A stretch of 49,629 nt of DNA from Caulobacter sp. (GCA_030678995.1 JAUXTQ010000064.1:1-49629); one strand, 5' to 3'. Counted from the first letter of the stretch, positions 7,957 through 17,269 are shown. Made by a program: numbers and translations. The notes: generated from the sequence alone by a model not told the origin.

Positions 7957-9291
7957 ATGACCCAGACCTATGACCTGATCATCCGCGGCGGCGAGGTGGT
8001 GAACCACGCCGGTCGCGCGGTGACTGACATTGGCATCCGCAATGGCAAGTTCGCCTTCGTCGGCGACCTGTCGCAGGCCTCGGCCGGCGAGACCTTCGAC
8101 GCCACGGGCCTGACCGTCATGCCCGGCGTCATCGACAGCCAGGTCCACTTCCGCGAGCCGGGCCTCGAATGGAAGGAAGACCTGGAGACCGGGGCCAACG
8201 CCGCCGTGCTGGGCGGGGTCACCGCCGTCTTCGAGATGCCCAACACCGAGCCGACCACCACCGAACCCGACGCCCTGGCCGACAAGCTGAAGCGGGCCGC
8301 CGGCCGAATGAGCTGCGACCATGCCTTCTACGTCGGCGGCACCCACGAGAACGCCCGCTTCCTCGGCGAGCTGGAGCGGCTGCCGGGCTGCTGCGGCATC
8401 AAGGTGTTCATGGGCGCCTCGACCGGCACCCTGCTGGTGCAGGACGACGAGGGCGTTGAGCAGGTGCTTCGGCACATCAACCGCCGGGCCGCCTTCCACT
8501 CCGAGGACGAATACCGCCTGGCCGACCGCCGCCCCCTGGCCCGCACCGGCGACTGGACCAGCCACCCGGAGGTCCGCGACGCCGAGAGCGCCATCCGCTC
8601 GACCCGCCGGCTGGTCGCCCTGGCCCAGAAACTGGGCAAGCGCATCCATGTGCTGCACGTGACCACCGCCGAGGAAATCGCCTTCCTGGCCCTGAACAAG
8701 GACGTGGCCAGCGTCGAGGTCACACCCCAGCACCTGACCCTGGCTGGTCCCGAGGCCTATGAGCGGCTGAAGGGCTACGCCCAGATGAACCCGCCGATCC
8801 GCGATGCGGCCCACCGCCAGGCCCTGTGGAGCGGCGTCGCCACCGGCGTCGCCGACGTGCTGGGCTCGGATCACGCGCCGCACACAGCTGAGGAGAAGGC
8901 CCGGCCCTATCCGGCCTCGCCGTCGGGCATGCCGGGGGTCCAGACCCTGCTGCCGGTCATGCTGACCCATGTGGCCGAGGGCCGGCTGACGCTGGAGCGG
9001 CTGGTCGACCTGACCAGCCATGGTCCGAACCGCATCTTCGGCCTGGCCGACAAGGGCCGCATCGCCGAGGGCTTCGACGCCGACCTGACCATCGTCGACC
9101 TCAAGGCCCGCCGCACCATCCGCCACGCCGACATGGCCAGCCGGGTCGGCTGGACCCCGTTCGACGGTTTCGAGGCGAAGGGCTGGCCGGTAGCGACCAT
9201 CATCCGCGGGATCACCGTGATGCGCGATGACGAGATCGTGGCGCATGGGCAGGGCAAGCCGGTGCGGTTCCACGAGACGCTCGGTTCCTGA
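7957..9291 (+). CDS. pyrC: Dihydroorotase (class I)
   Basis: A 444-residue amidohydrolase that matches class I dihydroorotases, which close carbamoyl-aspartate to dihydroorotate in pyrimidine synthesis. Seen are the metal site segment DSQVHFREPG (60-69), GGVTAVFEMPNTEPTTTEPD, the carbamylated-lysine segment GIKVFMGASTGT (Lys149), HSEDE (His181), HVLHVTT (His231, His234) and GSDHAPHT (Asp305). The first histidine of the usual HxH pair is Gln62. I recall the QVHFREPG form in related alphaproteobacterial proteins, so activity is still likely, but an inactive or related cyclic amidohydrolase cannot be excluded. No pyrB is adjacent. Confidence 0.85.
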   Translation: MTQTYDLIIRGGEVVNHAGRAVTDIGIRNGKFAFVGDLSQASAGETFDATGLTVMPGVIDSQVHFREPGLEWKEDLETGANAAVLGGVTAVFEMPNTEPTTTEPDALADKLKRAAGRMSCDHAFYVGGTHENARFLGELERLPGCCGIKVFMGASTGTLLVQDDEGVEQVLRHINRRAAFHSEDEYRLADRRPLARTGDWTSHPEVRDAESAIRSTRRLVALAQKLGKRIHVLHVTTAEEIAFLALNKDVASVEVTPQHLTLAGPEAYERLKGYAQMNPPIRDAAHRQALWSGVATGVADVLGSDHAPHTAEEKARPYPASPSGMPGVQTLLPVMLTHVAEGRLTLERLVDLTSHGPNRIFGLADKGRIAEGFDADLTIVDLKARRTIRHADMASRVGWTPFDGFEAKGWPVATIIRGITVMRDDEIVAHGQGKPVRFHETLGS

Positions 9292-9294
9292 ACT

Positions 9295-9951
9295 CTATTG
9301 CGGCGCAAGGGCGCCGTAGCCGGCATTGACCGGCTGGTCGCGGCCGGGCTGACCCGTGGGCCGCGTCGGCTGGGCCAGGGGCCGGTCCTTGACCGCCTGC
9401 TGGATCGCGGCGGCCATCGCCAGTTCAACGGGACCGCTTCCAAGCAGGGGACCCGAACTCGCCTGGCCGCGAGTCCAGCCGTCGATTCGCTGCGCCATGC
9501 GCACCGGACCGATCACATCGCCGCCGGAAGCCAGGGCAATGTCGAACTGGATCCGCACATCGGCCAGGGCGTTGCGGGCGCGCAGATCGTACCACGCCGG
9601 CGTTTGGTCGACGGGCCAGGCAGCTCTGGCGAACCGCCCCTCAATGCCGGCGAAATAGGCGGCGGCGTTCTCGCGAGCCTCGCGGCGCAGGGCGTCGAGG
9701 TCGCGGTTCGTCACGCCGGCCGTGACGAACCGGTAGGCTCGCGCGCGGAGGAAATCGTCCGGCGGGTCCTTGCCGAGCGACTCCGCCAGGAGTTCGTTCG
9801 CGTGGGCCAGTTCGGTGGCCAGGCCCGCCCGTTGGATGGCGGACCGCAGCCGCTCACCGCCCGGCAGTTCAGCCACCCTGTCCGGCGGCGGCTTGCAGGC
9901 CAGCAGGGACAGGGCGAGCGCGGGGATCAGCATGACGCGCAGCGGGATCAT
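9295..9951 (-). CDS. Predicted lipoprotein, partner of the upstream coiled-coil protein
   Basis: A 218-residue protein with a lipoprotein signal: PALALSLLACKPPP places a lipobox cysteine at about residue 19. The rest is mostly alpha-helical and carries no domain I recognise. Its start codon overlaps the stop of the upstream gene as ATGA, so the two are translationally coupled and probably act together at the envelope. The C-terminus is proline- and glutamine-rich. It converges on the dihydroorotase gene with a gap of only three bases. Confidence 0.72.
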   Translation of the reverse strand: MIPLRVMLIPALALSLLACKPPPDRVAELPGGERLRSAIQRAGLATELAHANELLAESLGKDPPDDFLRARAYRFVTAGVTNRDLDALRREARENAAAYFAGIEGRFARAAWPVDQTPAWYDLRARNALADVRIQFDIALASGGDVIGPVRMAQRIDGWTRGQASSGPLLGSGPVELAMAAAIQQAVKDRPLAQPTRPTGQPGRDQPVNAGYGALAPQ

Positions 9952-11465
9952 CGGGTCGTCCCCCCGAAGGGGTTGTCGCAGCTGGCGGTCTTCGGGAACC
10001 GGCCGGGCGGGCGGTCCGACCCCGGCGGCGCCGGCGCCCACCAGACACCCCGGCATTCCAGCCCGCCCTGGACGGCCGTCGGGCCGGTGTTCTGGCAGAA
10101 CAGTCCCTCGGCTTCGGTCATCCGGCCATCGGCCCGCAACGCCACCGCGCCGACATAGATTTTCGGGATGTCGCCGTCGCCCGGACCTGTGCCGCCGGCG
10201 GCCAGGCCAGCCAGCTGGTCGTCCATCTGCACGAACTCACCGCCATAGGACTCGCTGCCGCCGGAGGGTCCCTTGCGGATGGTGAACCGGCTGCGTTCGG
10301 GCCCGCCCCGGGTCAGGCGAATGCGTGTGGCCTGATCGTCCTGGCCGGCGCAGGAATAGATCAGAACGCCATCGAGGCTGTTGTCGCCAGTGGAGCCGTC
10401 GGGCGGTGTCGCCGGCGCGACGGCGCCGTCGGTCGCCGGGCGGCCGCCCTTCGGCTTCCCGCCGCTGCCGCCGCCGAGGCCGAGGGCCTCCCGCTGGGCG
10501 GCGATGCAGGCGGTCACCCGCTGGTCCGCCTCGGCCATCAGGGCGTTGAGGTTGCCGGACACCCGCACATCGCGCTCGAGCTCCAGTCGGTCTCGGATGA
10601 GCCCGGCGATATCGACCCTGAGATTGACGAGATCCTTCTCGCCCTTTCTGAGTGCGTCCAACTCGTTGGCGTTGAGGCCTTGGGACTTCGCCCCCGGCTC
10701 CGCGGCGGCGGCATCGACGCCCTTGCTCGACAGGTAGGAAATCAGATTGTTCATCAGGGTCGCTCGGGCATCGACCACCACACGGTCGATCATGCCGTTG
10801 TCGCGCCAGTCCGACAGCCCCTCGCCGGGGAAGTGGGCGCGGATGTTGCCGAACGCTTCGATCATCCGCACCGCGACCTTCACCATGTCCACGATGGGGG
10901 CGTTGTTGGGCGACATGGTCGCGCTGCGGTCGCCGCCAACAACGCGTTGAAGCCAACCGGAGAAGCCTGTCCGGCGATGCCTGCGGCCATCGTAGGCGCC
11001 ATCAACGAGGAAGTCCGAGGGATTGAGTTTCGCCGCCTTGAGGATCGCGAGGTCGTTGGAATACGGGTTCACGACCGCGTCGATCTCCTTGCGCGCCGCC
11101 TCGACCCTGGTGATCTCCGCCAGCACGTCCCGCCGCCTGGTCTTCAGGCCGGTCAGCTTGCTTTCCAGCGTATCCCGCTCCAATTCGGCCTTCTGGACCT
11201 TCGCGGTATGGGCGCCCAGATCGAGTCTGGCCGTGGTCAGGCGCTCGCTGGAATATCCCTTGCCGGCGTCCAGCCTCCGCCGAATGGCGTCCAGCGCCTT
11301 GTCGTCCCGCGCGGACCAGGCGTCGTTGCAGAGACTGGCCACCAGGTCCTCGGCGGCGTCCACGGCGGCGACGATCGGATCATGAGGCTGCACGCGGGCG
11401 TCCCCGGTCAGGCCAAGCCAGACCGCGATCGACAGAGCAAGAACGCTGGAGACTCTCGCGGTCAT
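9948..11465 (-). CDS. Exported coiled-coil protein of unknown function
   Basis: A 505-residue protein with an N-terminal signal peptide (MTARVSSVLALSIAVWLG...). Residues about 70-125 form a heptad-rich, likely coiled-coil segment (LERDTLESKLTGLKTRRRDVLAEITRVEAA split over two helices), and about 250-330 a second helical region. A glycine/proline-rich linker at about 330-370 leads to a beta-rich C-terminal domain with cysteines (LIYSCAG, GLFCQNTG, GLECRGVWW, ASCDNPFGG). I know no family for it. ATG 11465 was chosen over ATG 11468 because GAGGG is then seven bases away. It overlaps the lipoprotein gene downstream by four bases. Confidence 0.75.
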   Translation of the reverse strand: MTARVSSVLALSIAVWLGLTGDARVQPHDPIVAAVDAAEDLVASLCNDAWSARDDKALDAIRRRLDAGKGYSSERLTTARLDLGAHTAKVQKAELERDTLESKLTGLKTRRRDVLAEITRVEAARKEIDAVVNPYSNDLAILKAAKLNPSDFLVDGAYDGRRHRRTGFSGWLQRVVGGDRSATMSPNNAPIVDMVKVAVRMIEAFGNIRAHFPGEGLSDWRDNGMIDRVVVDARATLMNNLISYLSSKGVDAAAAEPGAKSQGLNANELDALRKGEKDLVNLRVDIAGLIRDRLELERDVRVSGNLNALMAEADQRVTACIAAQREALGLGGGSGGKPKGGRPATDGAVAPATPPDGSTGDNSLDGVLIYSCAGQDDQATRIRLTRGGPERSRFTIRKGPSGGSESYGGEFVQMDDQLAGLAAGGTGPGDGDIPKIYVGAVALRADGRMTEAEGLFCQNTGPTAVQGGLECRGVWWAPAPPGSDRPPGRFPKTASCDNPFGGTTR

Positions 11466-11569
11466 CATCCGCCCTCGGAGCGATCGCAAGCTAGACCGAA
11501 CCGCGTTCGTTGAAAACCACGAGGCGGGGAGGATTGATCTCCCGGGGGCCGGCGCCTGATAAGCCGCAG

Positions 11570-13360
11570 ATGAACGGCGACACCTCCCTTTCCACCGCCC
11601 CCTTCCGCGACGCCCGCTATGCGCCGCGCCGGCTGGACGTCCAGCGCCGCACCGACGGGTCGCTGGTGCTGGCCAATCCCACGCCGGTGGTCGCGGCCTT
11701 CGAGACGATGCACGGCGCCCTGGTCCACTGGGCGGCGCAGGCTCCCGAGCGCGTCTGGCTGGCCGAGCGAGCCGGGGAGGGCTGGCGCGAGGTGACCTAT
11801 CGCCAGGCCCTGCCGATGGTCGCGGCCCTGGCCGGCGGCCTGGCGGGCAGGGGCCTGAAGCGCGGCGACTGCCTGCTGATCCTGGCGCGCAACGGCATCG
11901 ACCACGCGCTGATCTCCTATGCCGCCATGGCCCTGGGCGTCGCGGTGGCGCCAGTGTCGCCGCAGTACGGCCTGGCCGGCGCGGACCTGTCGCGGCTGGC
12001 CTATGCCTGCGGGGTGCTGAAGCCCGACGCCGTCTATGCCGACGATGCGGCTGCCTTCGCCGGCGCGCTGGAGGCGGACTTCATCCGCGGCCTGCCGGTC
12101 ATCGCCAGCGCCAACGCGCGGCCGGGCGACATTGCCTTCGACAGCCTGCTGGCCTCGGCGCCCGCGCCCTTCGTCGCCCAGCCGGACGACACGGCCAAGC
12201 TGCTGCTGACCTCAGGCTCGACCGGGCGGCCCAAGGCGGTCATCTGCCTGCACCGGAACATCGCCACTAACGCCGCCCAGATCACCGCCTGTTTCGACGA
12301 CCCCGACCCGCCGGTGGTGGTTAATGCCGCGCCCTGGAGCCACAGCCTGGGCGCCAACGCCATCCTGCACATGGTGCTGCACCGGGGCGGGACCCTGTAC
12401 ATCGACGCCGGCCAGCCGACGGCCGCCCGCTTCGCCGAGACGATCCGCAACCTGTCGGAAGTCTCGCCGACCTATCACAACATGGTCCCGGCCGGCTGGG
12501 GCCTGTTCGCCAGCGCCCTGGAGAAGGACGACGCCCTGGCGCGGACCTTCTTCAAGCGCGTGCGGGTGCTGCAGTACGGCGGCGCCGCGATGGCCCAGAG
12601 CATCCTCGACCGGGTGCAGGCGGTGGCCATCAAGACCATCGGCGAGCGGGTCAGCTTCGCCACCGGCTACGGCTCGACCGAGACCGGCCCGACCGCCTGC
12701 AACATCCACTGGCTGAACGCCCGCTCGGGCATGATCGGCCTGCCGGTGCCGGGCACGGCGGTGAAGCTGGTGCCGGCCGGGGAGAAGTTCGAGATCCGGG
12801 TCAAGGGTCCGCAGATCTCGCCCGGCTACCTGGGCGAACCGGCGCTGTCGGCGGAGGCCTTCGACGAGGAGGGCTTCTATCGACTGGGCGATGCGGCGCG
12901 GGCCATCGACCCGGCGGACCCCGAAGCGGGCCTGATGTTCGACGGGCGGCTGGTGGAAAACTTCAAGCTGGCCAGCGGCACCTTCGTGGCGGCCGGCGCC
13001 CTGCGGGTGGCGGCGGTCTCGGCCATCGGCGGCGCGGCGCTGGACGCGGTGGTCTGCGGCGAGGGGCAGGACGGCGTGGGGCTGATGCTGTTCCTCGACC
13101 CGTCGTTCAACGCCCGTCATCCCGATCCAGCCGAAGTGCGCGAGGCGATCCGCTCCGGCCTGGCGAGAATGAACGCGGCGGCCAGGGGCGGCGGCGGGAA
13201 GATCTGGCGGGCGCTGATCCTGGAAGACGCCCCCGACGCCGCCAGCGGCGAACTGACCGACAAGGGCTACATCAACCAGGCGATGGCCAGGGACCGCCGG
13301 CCGGCCGAACTGGCGCGGCTGTTCGCTGAGACGCCGGGTGCGGACATTTTGACGTTCTAA
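11570..13360 (+). CDS. Feruloyl-CoA synthase-like acyl-CoA ligase
   Basis: A 596-residue AMP-forming ligase that activates a carboxylic acid as its CoA thioester. The phosphate-binding motif LLLTSGSTGRPKAVI lies at about residues 211-225, the A5 motif GYGSTETGPT at about 365, and the A7-like YRLGDAAR with FDGRLVENFKLASGTFV near residue 470. The N-terminal RDARYAPRRLDVQRR block and overall length match feruloyl-CoA synthases of Caulobacterales, and the C-terminal lysine segment ends DKGYINQ. Substrate could be a hydroxycinnamate or another aromatic or aliphatic acid. It is divergent from the coiled-coil gene and followed by an inverted repeat. Confidence 0.85.
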   Translation: MNGDTSLSTAPFRDARYAPRRLDVQRRTDGSLVLANPTPVVAAFETMHGALVHWAAQAPERVWLAERAGEGWREVTYRQALPMVAALAGGLAGRGLKRGDCLLILARNGIDHALISYAAMALGVAVAPVSPQYGLAGADLSRLAYACGVLKPDAVYADDAAAFAGALEADFIRGLPVIASANARPGDIAFDSLLASAPAPFVAQPDDTAKLLLTSGSTGRPKAVICLHRNIATNAAQITACFDDPDPPVVVNAAPWSHSLGANAILHMVLHRGGTLYIDAGQPTAARFAETIRNLSEVSPTYHNMVPAGWGLFASALEKDDALARTFFKRVRVLQYGGAAMAQSILDRVQAVAIKTIGERVSFATGYGSTETGPTACNIHWLNARSGMIGLPVPGTAVKLVPAGEKFEIRVKGPQISPGYLGEPALSAEAFDEEGFYRLGDAARAIDPADPEAGLMFDGRLVENFKLASGTFVAAGALRVAAVSAIGGAALDAVVCGEGQDGVGLMLFLDPSFNARHPDPAEVREAIRSGLARMNAAARGGGGKIWRALILEDAPDAASGELTDKGYINQAMARDRRPAELARLFAETPGADILTF

Positions 13361-13366
13361 CTCACA

Positions 13367-13466
13367 CTGTCATCCCGGAAGCCGCGCAGCGGCTATCCGG
13401 GACCCAGATTCAGCCTGGATTCAATCTGGGTCCCGGCTCTTCGCTACGCTACGGCCGGGATGACAG
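13367..13466. repeat. Inverted repeat, CTGTCATCCCGG family
   Basis: Outer arms CTGTCATCCCGG (13367-13378) and its complement (13455-13466) are perfect; an inner palindrome pairs GGGACCCAGATT (13399-13410) with 13423-13434. It separates convergent genes and its right arm contains the last codons and stop of the YhhN gene. Confidence 0.88.
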
Positions 13467-14126
13467 GCGTTGGGTCTGCCGCCAGTGCTCCAGCGCCCCG
13501 GCCACGCCCAGGCAGATCAGCAGCTGGCCGAAGTAGTACAGCCCCCACACCGCCAACCCGACTGGCAGATTGTCCGGCAATGGACCCATTCGCGCGAAAA
13601 TCAGCAGGTCGCTGACCAGGAACATCATCGCCCCGATGCCGACCCGGAAGCGCGGAAACCGGCTGGTCCAGGCCGTCGCGGCCATCAGCGCCAGGCCCAG
13701 GCTGTAAAAGGCCACGCCCGGCGCCGCGGCGCGGTCGGCCGGCAGCAGGAAGGCGATGACCACCGTCGCCGGGACCAGCACCACGGCCAACGCCAGCTGG
13801 CTGCGCAGGACCGTCCGGCGCCGGTTGTGCAGATAGAGGCCGATGGCGACCAGGTGGCCGGCCAGAAAGGCCAGGGCACCGACGATGAAGTTGACCCCCA
13901 GCAGCACGTCGCCCAGCACGCCGAAGGTCATCACCGCGGTCAGCAGCCAGCCGTCCGGGCCGCGGGCCCTCAGCGCCGCATGGACCGCCAGCAGGCCGAC
14001 GCCGGTCCCCTTCCAGGCCAGGTCCAGCGCCAGGGGCAGATGCAGCTGCCAGGCGGCGACATAGCTGACCCCGCCGATGATCGAGGCGATCAGCGCCCAA
14101 CGGGCTGCTCTCTCGCGCAATGTCAT
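13449..14126 (-). CDS. YhhN (TMEM86) family membrane protein
   Basis: A 225-residue integral membrane protein with about eight hydrophobic segments. The family signature GDVLLGVNFIVGALAFLAGH and the C-terminal SDLLIF...YYFGQLLICLG are typical of YhhN proteins, whose animal members (TMEM86) hydrolyse lysoplasmalogens; bacterial substrates are uncertain. ATG 14126 starts the family N-terminus; longer frames upstream look non-coding. The final residues and the TAG stop lie inside an intergenic inverted repeat, so the C-terminal tail is probably repeat-derived. Confidence 0.87.
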   Translation of the reverse strand: MTLRERAARWALIASIIGGVSYVAAWQLHLPLALDLAWKGTGVGLLAVHAALRARGPDGWLLTAVMTFGVLGDVLLGVNFIVGALAFLAGHLVAIGLYLHNRRRTVLRSQLALAVVLVPATVVIAFLLPADRAAAPGVAFYSLGLALMAATAWTSRFPRFRVGIGAMMFLVSDLLIFARMGPLPDNLPVGLAVWGLYYFGQLLICLGVAGALEHWRQTQRLSSRP

Positions 14127-14269
14127 GTCCGTTCCCCCGCGTCCCTGCGCCTGAATGCCCGCTTTACCGGCGGGAAAAAAGCCCCGGACGGCCGCGGGAT
14201 TGGCCTGGATCAATACGGTCGCGGCCCGACCGCGCCATTCTCGCCCACGAAGCTCTCCGGGAGGGTCGC

Positions 14270-15658
14270 ATGGACCGACTGATCAAGACTCTGCGGGCCA
14301 GGCTCGCCCCGGGCGGCGTACTGACCGGCGCCGACGCCGCCGAGCACCCTCGCGGTCCCTGGACGCGCCTCGGTCAGCCGCTGGCGATCCTGCGGCCGGT
14401 CTCGACCGGGGAAGTGTCGGCCATTTTGCGACTGGCCAGCGCGGCGGGCGTGGCGGTGGTCCCCTGGGGCGGCTGCACCGGCCTGGTCGACGGCTGCCTG
14501 GCCGACGCAAGCCTGGCGCTCTCGTTGGAACGGATGGCGGCTGTCGAGGCGATCGACGCCATGGCCGGAACCATGACCGTGCAGGCCGGCTGCATCCTGC
14601 AGACCGCCTGCGAGGCGGCGGAGGCGGCGGACCTGTTCCTGCCCCTGGACTTGGGCGCGCGGGGGTCGGCGACGATCGGCGGCAACCTGTCGACCAACGC
14701 CGGCGGCAACCGGGTGCTTCGCTACGGCATGACCCGCGAGCTGGTGCTCGGGCTGGAGGCGGTGCTGGCGGACGGAACGGTGGTGTCGGCGATGAATCCG
14801 CTGATGAAGAACAACACCGGCTACGATCTCAAGCAGCTGTTCATCGGGTCCGAGGGCACCCTGGGCGTCGTGACGCGGGTGGTGTTGCGGCTGCGGCCGG
14901 CCCCCGCCAGCCACGACGTGGCCTTCGTCGGGGTCGACAGTTTCGACGGCGTCGCCCGGCTGCTGCGGCGGCTGGAGCGGCGGCTCGGCGGCATGATGTC
15001 GGCCTTCGAGGTGATGTGGGCCGGCTTCCATGACCTGGTCACCGCCCCGCCGGCGCGCGGGCGGCCGCCGTTGGCGGGGCCGCATCCCTTCTATGTCCTC
15101 GTCGAGAGCCTGGGCGGCGACGTCGAGGGTGACGCGGCCCGCTTCGAGGCGGCGCTGGCCGAGGCGCTGGAGGACGGCGACATCGCCGACGCCGCCATCG
15201 CCCGCTCCGGCGCTGAACGGGCCGCCCTCTGGGCCCTGCGCGACGACGTCGGCCAGACGGCCCGCGACGGGCCGATCATCGCCTTCGACGTCAGTCTGCC
15301 GATCACCGCCATGGAAGCCTATGTCGACGACGTCAGCGCCGCGTTGACCGGCCGCCGGCCGGACCTGGGTCCGCCGCAGGTCTTCGGCCACCTCGGCGAC
15401 GGCAATCTGCACATCATCGTACGGGTGTCGCCGGAAGACGGTCTGGCCGGTCGGCATGCCATCGAGGAGATTGTTTACCGCCCGCTGCAGGTGGTCGGCG
15501 GGTCGATTTCGGCCGAGCACGGGATCGGCCTTTCCAAGCGCGAATGGCTGCCCCTGTCCCGTTCGCCGGAGGAGCTCAGGCTGATGGCCCGGCTGAAACA
15601 GGCGCTGGATCCGGCGGGCATTCTGAACCCGGGCAAGATCCTCGCGTCGGCGACCTGA
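14270..15658 (+). CDS. FAD-binding oxidase/dehydrogenase of the GlcD (D-2-hydroxyacid) family
   Basis: A 462-residue flavoprotein of the GlcD/D-lactate dehydrogenase family. The FAD-binding type 4 domain is at residues about 35-210 (VVPWGGCTGLVDG, GSATIGGNLSTNAGGNRVLRYG, NNTGYDLKQLFIGSEGTLG) and the C-terminal oxidase domain carries the metal-binding GHLGDGNLHI and SAEHGIGLSKREWL. It should oxidise a D-2-hydroxy acid to the 2-oxo acid. ATG 14270 has GGGAGGG upstream. The next gene, a ThDP enzyme 69 bases downstream, could use a 2-oxo acid, so the two may form a short pathway; that link is inference. Confidence 0.9.
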   Translation: MDRLIKTLRARLAPGGVLTGADAAEHPRGPWTRLGQPLAILRPVSTGEVSAILRLASAAGVAVVPWGGCTGLVDGCLADASLALSLERMAAVEAIDAMAGTMTVQAGCILQTACEAAEAADLFLPLDLGARGSATIGGNLSTNAGGNRVLRYGMTRELVLGLEAVLADGTVVSAMNPLMKNNTGYDLKQLFIGSEGTLGVVTRVVLRLRPAPASHDVAFVGVDSFDGVARLLRRLERRLGGMMSAFEVMWAGFHDLVTAPPARGRPPLAGPHPFYVLVESLGGDVEGDAARFEAALAEALEDGDIADAAIARSGAERAALWALRDDVGQTARDGPIIAFDVSLPITAMEAYVDDVSAALTGRRPDLGPPQVFGHLGDGNLHIIVRVSPEDGLAGRHAIEEIVYRPLQVVGGSISAEHGIGLSKREWLPLSRSPEELRLMARLKQALDPAGILNPGKILASAT

Positions 15659-15727
15659 CCCGACGCCCGTTGGCGCGGGCCGCGAAATGTTGGAATGAGA
15701 TGGGCAAGACCCGCACCGGAGAAGACC

Positions 15728-17266
15728 ATGAACGGCGCCGACGCCCTGATCACCACCCTCGCCGACAACGGCGTCACCGCCTGTTTCGCCAATCCGGGCA
15801 CCAGCGAGATGCAGTTTGTCTCGGCGCTGGACCGCGAGCCGCGCATGCGGTCGGTGCTGTGCCTGTTCGAGGGCGTGGCGACCGGGGCGGCGGACGGCTA
15901 CGGCCGGATGGCCGGCAGGCCCGCCTGTACCCTGCTGCACCTGGGCGCCGGCTACGCCAACGGCGGGGCCAACCTGCACAACGCCCGGCGCGCCGGCACG
16001 CCGCTGGTCAACGTCATCGGCGACCACGCTACCTATCACCGCCAGTACGACGCGCCGCTGAACTCCGACATCGCCGGCTGGGCCGCGCCCAACTCGCTCT
16101 GGGTCAAGTCGGCCGAGAGCGCCGATGACGTCGGGCCGCTGGCCGCCGAGGCGGTGCGGGCCAGCTTCGGCGCCCCCGGCGGCTGCGCCAGCCTGATCCT
16201 GCCGGCCGACAGCGCCTGGACCGAGACGACCGTGAAGGGGCCGGTGCTGGCGCCCGCGCCCCGCGCACATGTTTCGGCCGACAAGGCCGCCGCCATCGCC
16301 GCCCGCATCAGGGCGGCGAAGAAGCCGGTGATCCTGATGGGCGGCCGCACCTGCCTCGACGCGGGGGTGCGCCAGGCCGGGCGGATCGCCGCCACCGGCG
16401 TGCGGGTGCTGACCGACACCTTCGTCGCCCGCCTGGCCCGCGGCGCCGGCCGGTTCGCGCCCGACAAGATGATGTATTTCGGCGAGATGGCCCTGGCCGA
16501 CCTCGAGGGCGTCGACCTGATGGTGCTGGTCGAGACCACCGAGCCGGTGGCCTTCTTCGCCTATCCCGACCGGCCCAGCCTGCTGGTTCCCGAGGGCTGC
16601 GAGACCGCCAGCCTGTGCGGCCGCGACGCCGACGGCCCCGCCGCCCTGCAGGCCTTGGCCGACGCTCTGGGCGCGCCCGAAGCCGCGCCGGTCGAGCCGC
16701 TGAAGCTGCCCGACATGCCCATCGGCGCGCAGAACCCCTATACGCTCGGCGCCTCCATCGCCCGGCACATGCCGGACAACGCCATCGTCAGTGACGACGC
16801 GGTGACCGCCGGACTGCCGATCTACCAGTCGACGAAGACGGCCCGGCCGCACGACTGGCTGATGCTGACCGGCGGGGCCATCGGCCAGGGCATTCCGCTG
16901 GCCATCGGGGCGGCGGTGGCCTGTCCCGACCGCAAGGTGCTGAGCCTGAACGGCGACGGGGCGGCGATGTACACGGTGCAGGGCCTGTGGACGATCGCCC
17001 GCGAGCAGCTGGACGTGACCGTGGTGGTCTTCGCCAACCACGTCTACCGCATCCTTGGCATCGAGATGGGCCGCACCGGCGCCGGCAACCCCGGACCGGC
17101 GGCCAGGAAGCTGCTCGACCTGGGCGACCCGCGCATCGACTGGGTCAGCCTCGCCGGCGGCCTGGGTTTGCCCGCCGAGCGATGCTCGACCGTCGAGGAG
17201 TTCGACGCGGCGATGGAGCGGGCGATGACCGGCAAGGGCCCCCGCTTCATTGAGGCGGCGCTCTGA
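15728..17266 (+). CDS. Thiamine diphosphate-dependent enzyme (acetolactate synthase large-subunit-like)
   Basis: A 512-residue ThDP enzyme of the acetolactate synthase/benzoylformate decarboxylase superfamily. The N-terminal domain has FEGVATGAADGYGRMAGRPA with the cofactor-activating glutamate, the C-terminal domain has LNGDGAAMYTVQGLWTIARE, the GDG...N cofactor and magnesium motif. It is shorter than true acetolactate synthases (about 560-590) and has no regulatory subunit gene beside it, so a 2-oxo-acid decarboxylase or a related catabolic enzyme is more likely. It probably shares a transcript with the FAD oxidase. A GGAG lies seven bases before ATG 15728. Confidence 0.85.
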   Translation: MNGADALITTLADNGVTACFANPGTSEMQFVSALDREPRMRSVLCLFEGVATGAADGYGRMAGRPACTLLHLGAGYANGGANLHNARRAGTPLVNVIGDHATYHRQYDAPLNSDIAGWAAPNSLWVKSAESADDVGPLAAEAVRASFGAPGGCASLILPADSAWTETTVKGPVLAPAPRAHVSADKAAAIAARIRAAKKPVILMGGRTCLDAGVRQAGRIAATGVRVLTDTFVARLARGAGRFAPDKMMYFGEMALADLEGVDLMVLVETTEPVAFFAYPDRPSLLVPEGCETASLCGRDADGPAALQALADALGAPEAAPVEPLKLPDMPIGAQNPYTLGASIARHMPDNAIVSDDAVTAGLPIYQSTKTARPHDWLMLTGGAIGQGIPLAIGAAVACPDRKVLSLNGDGAAMYTVQGLWTIAREQLDVTVVVFANHVYRILGIEMGRTGAGNPGPAARKLLDLGDPRIDWVSLAGGLGLPAERCSTVEEFDAAMERAMTGKGPRFIEAAL

Positions 17267-17269
17267 CTG

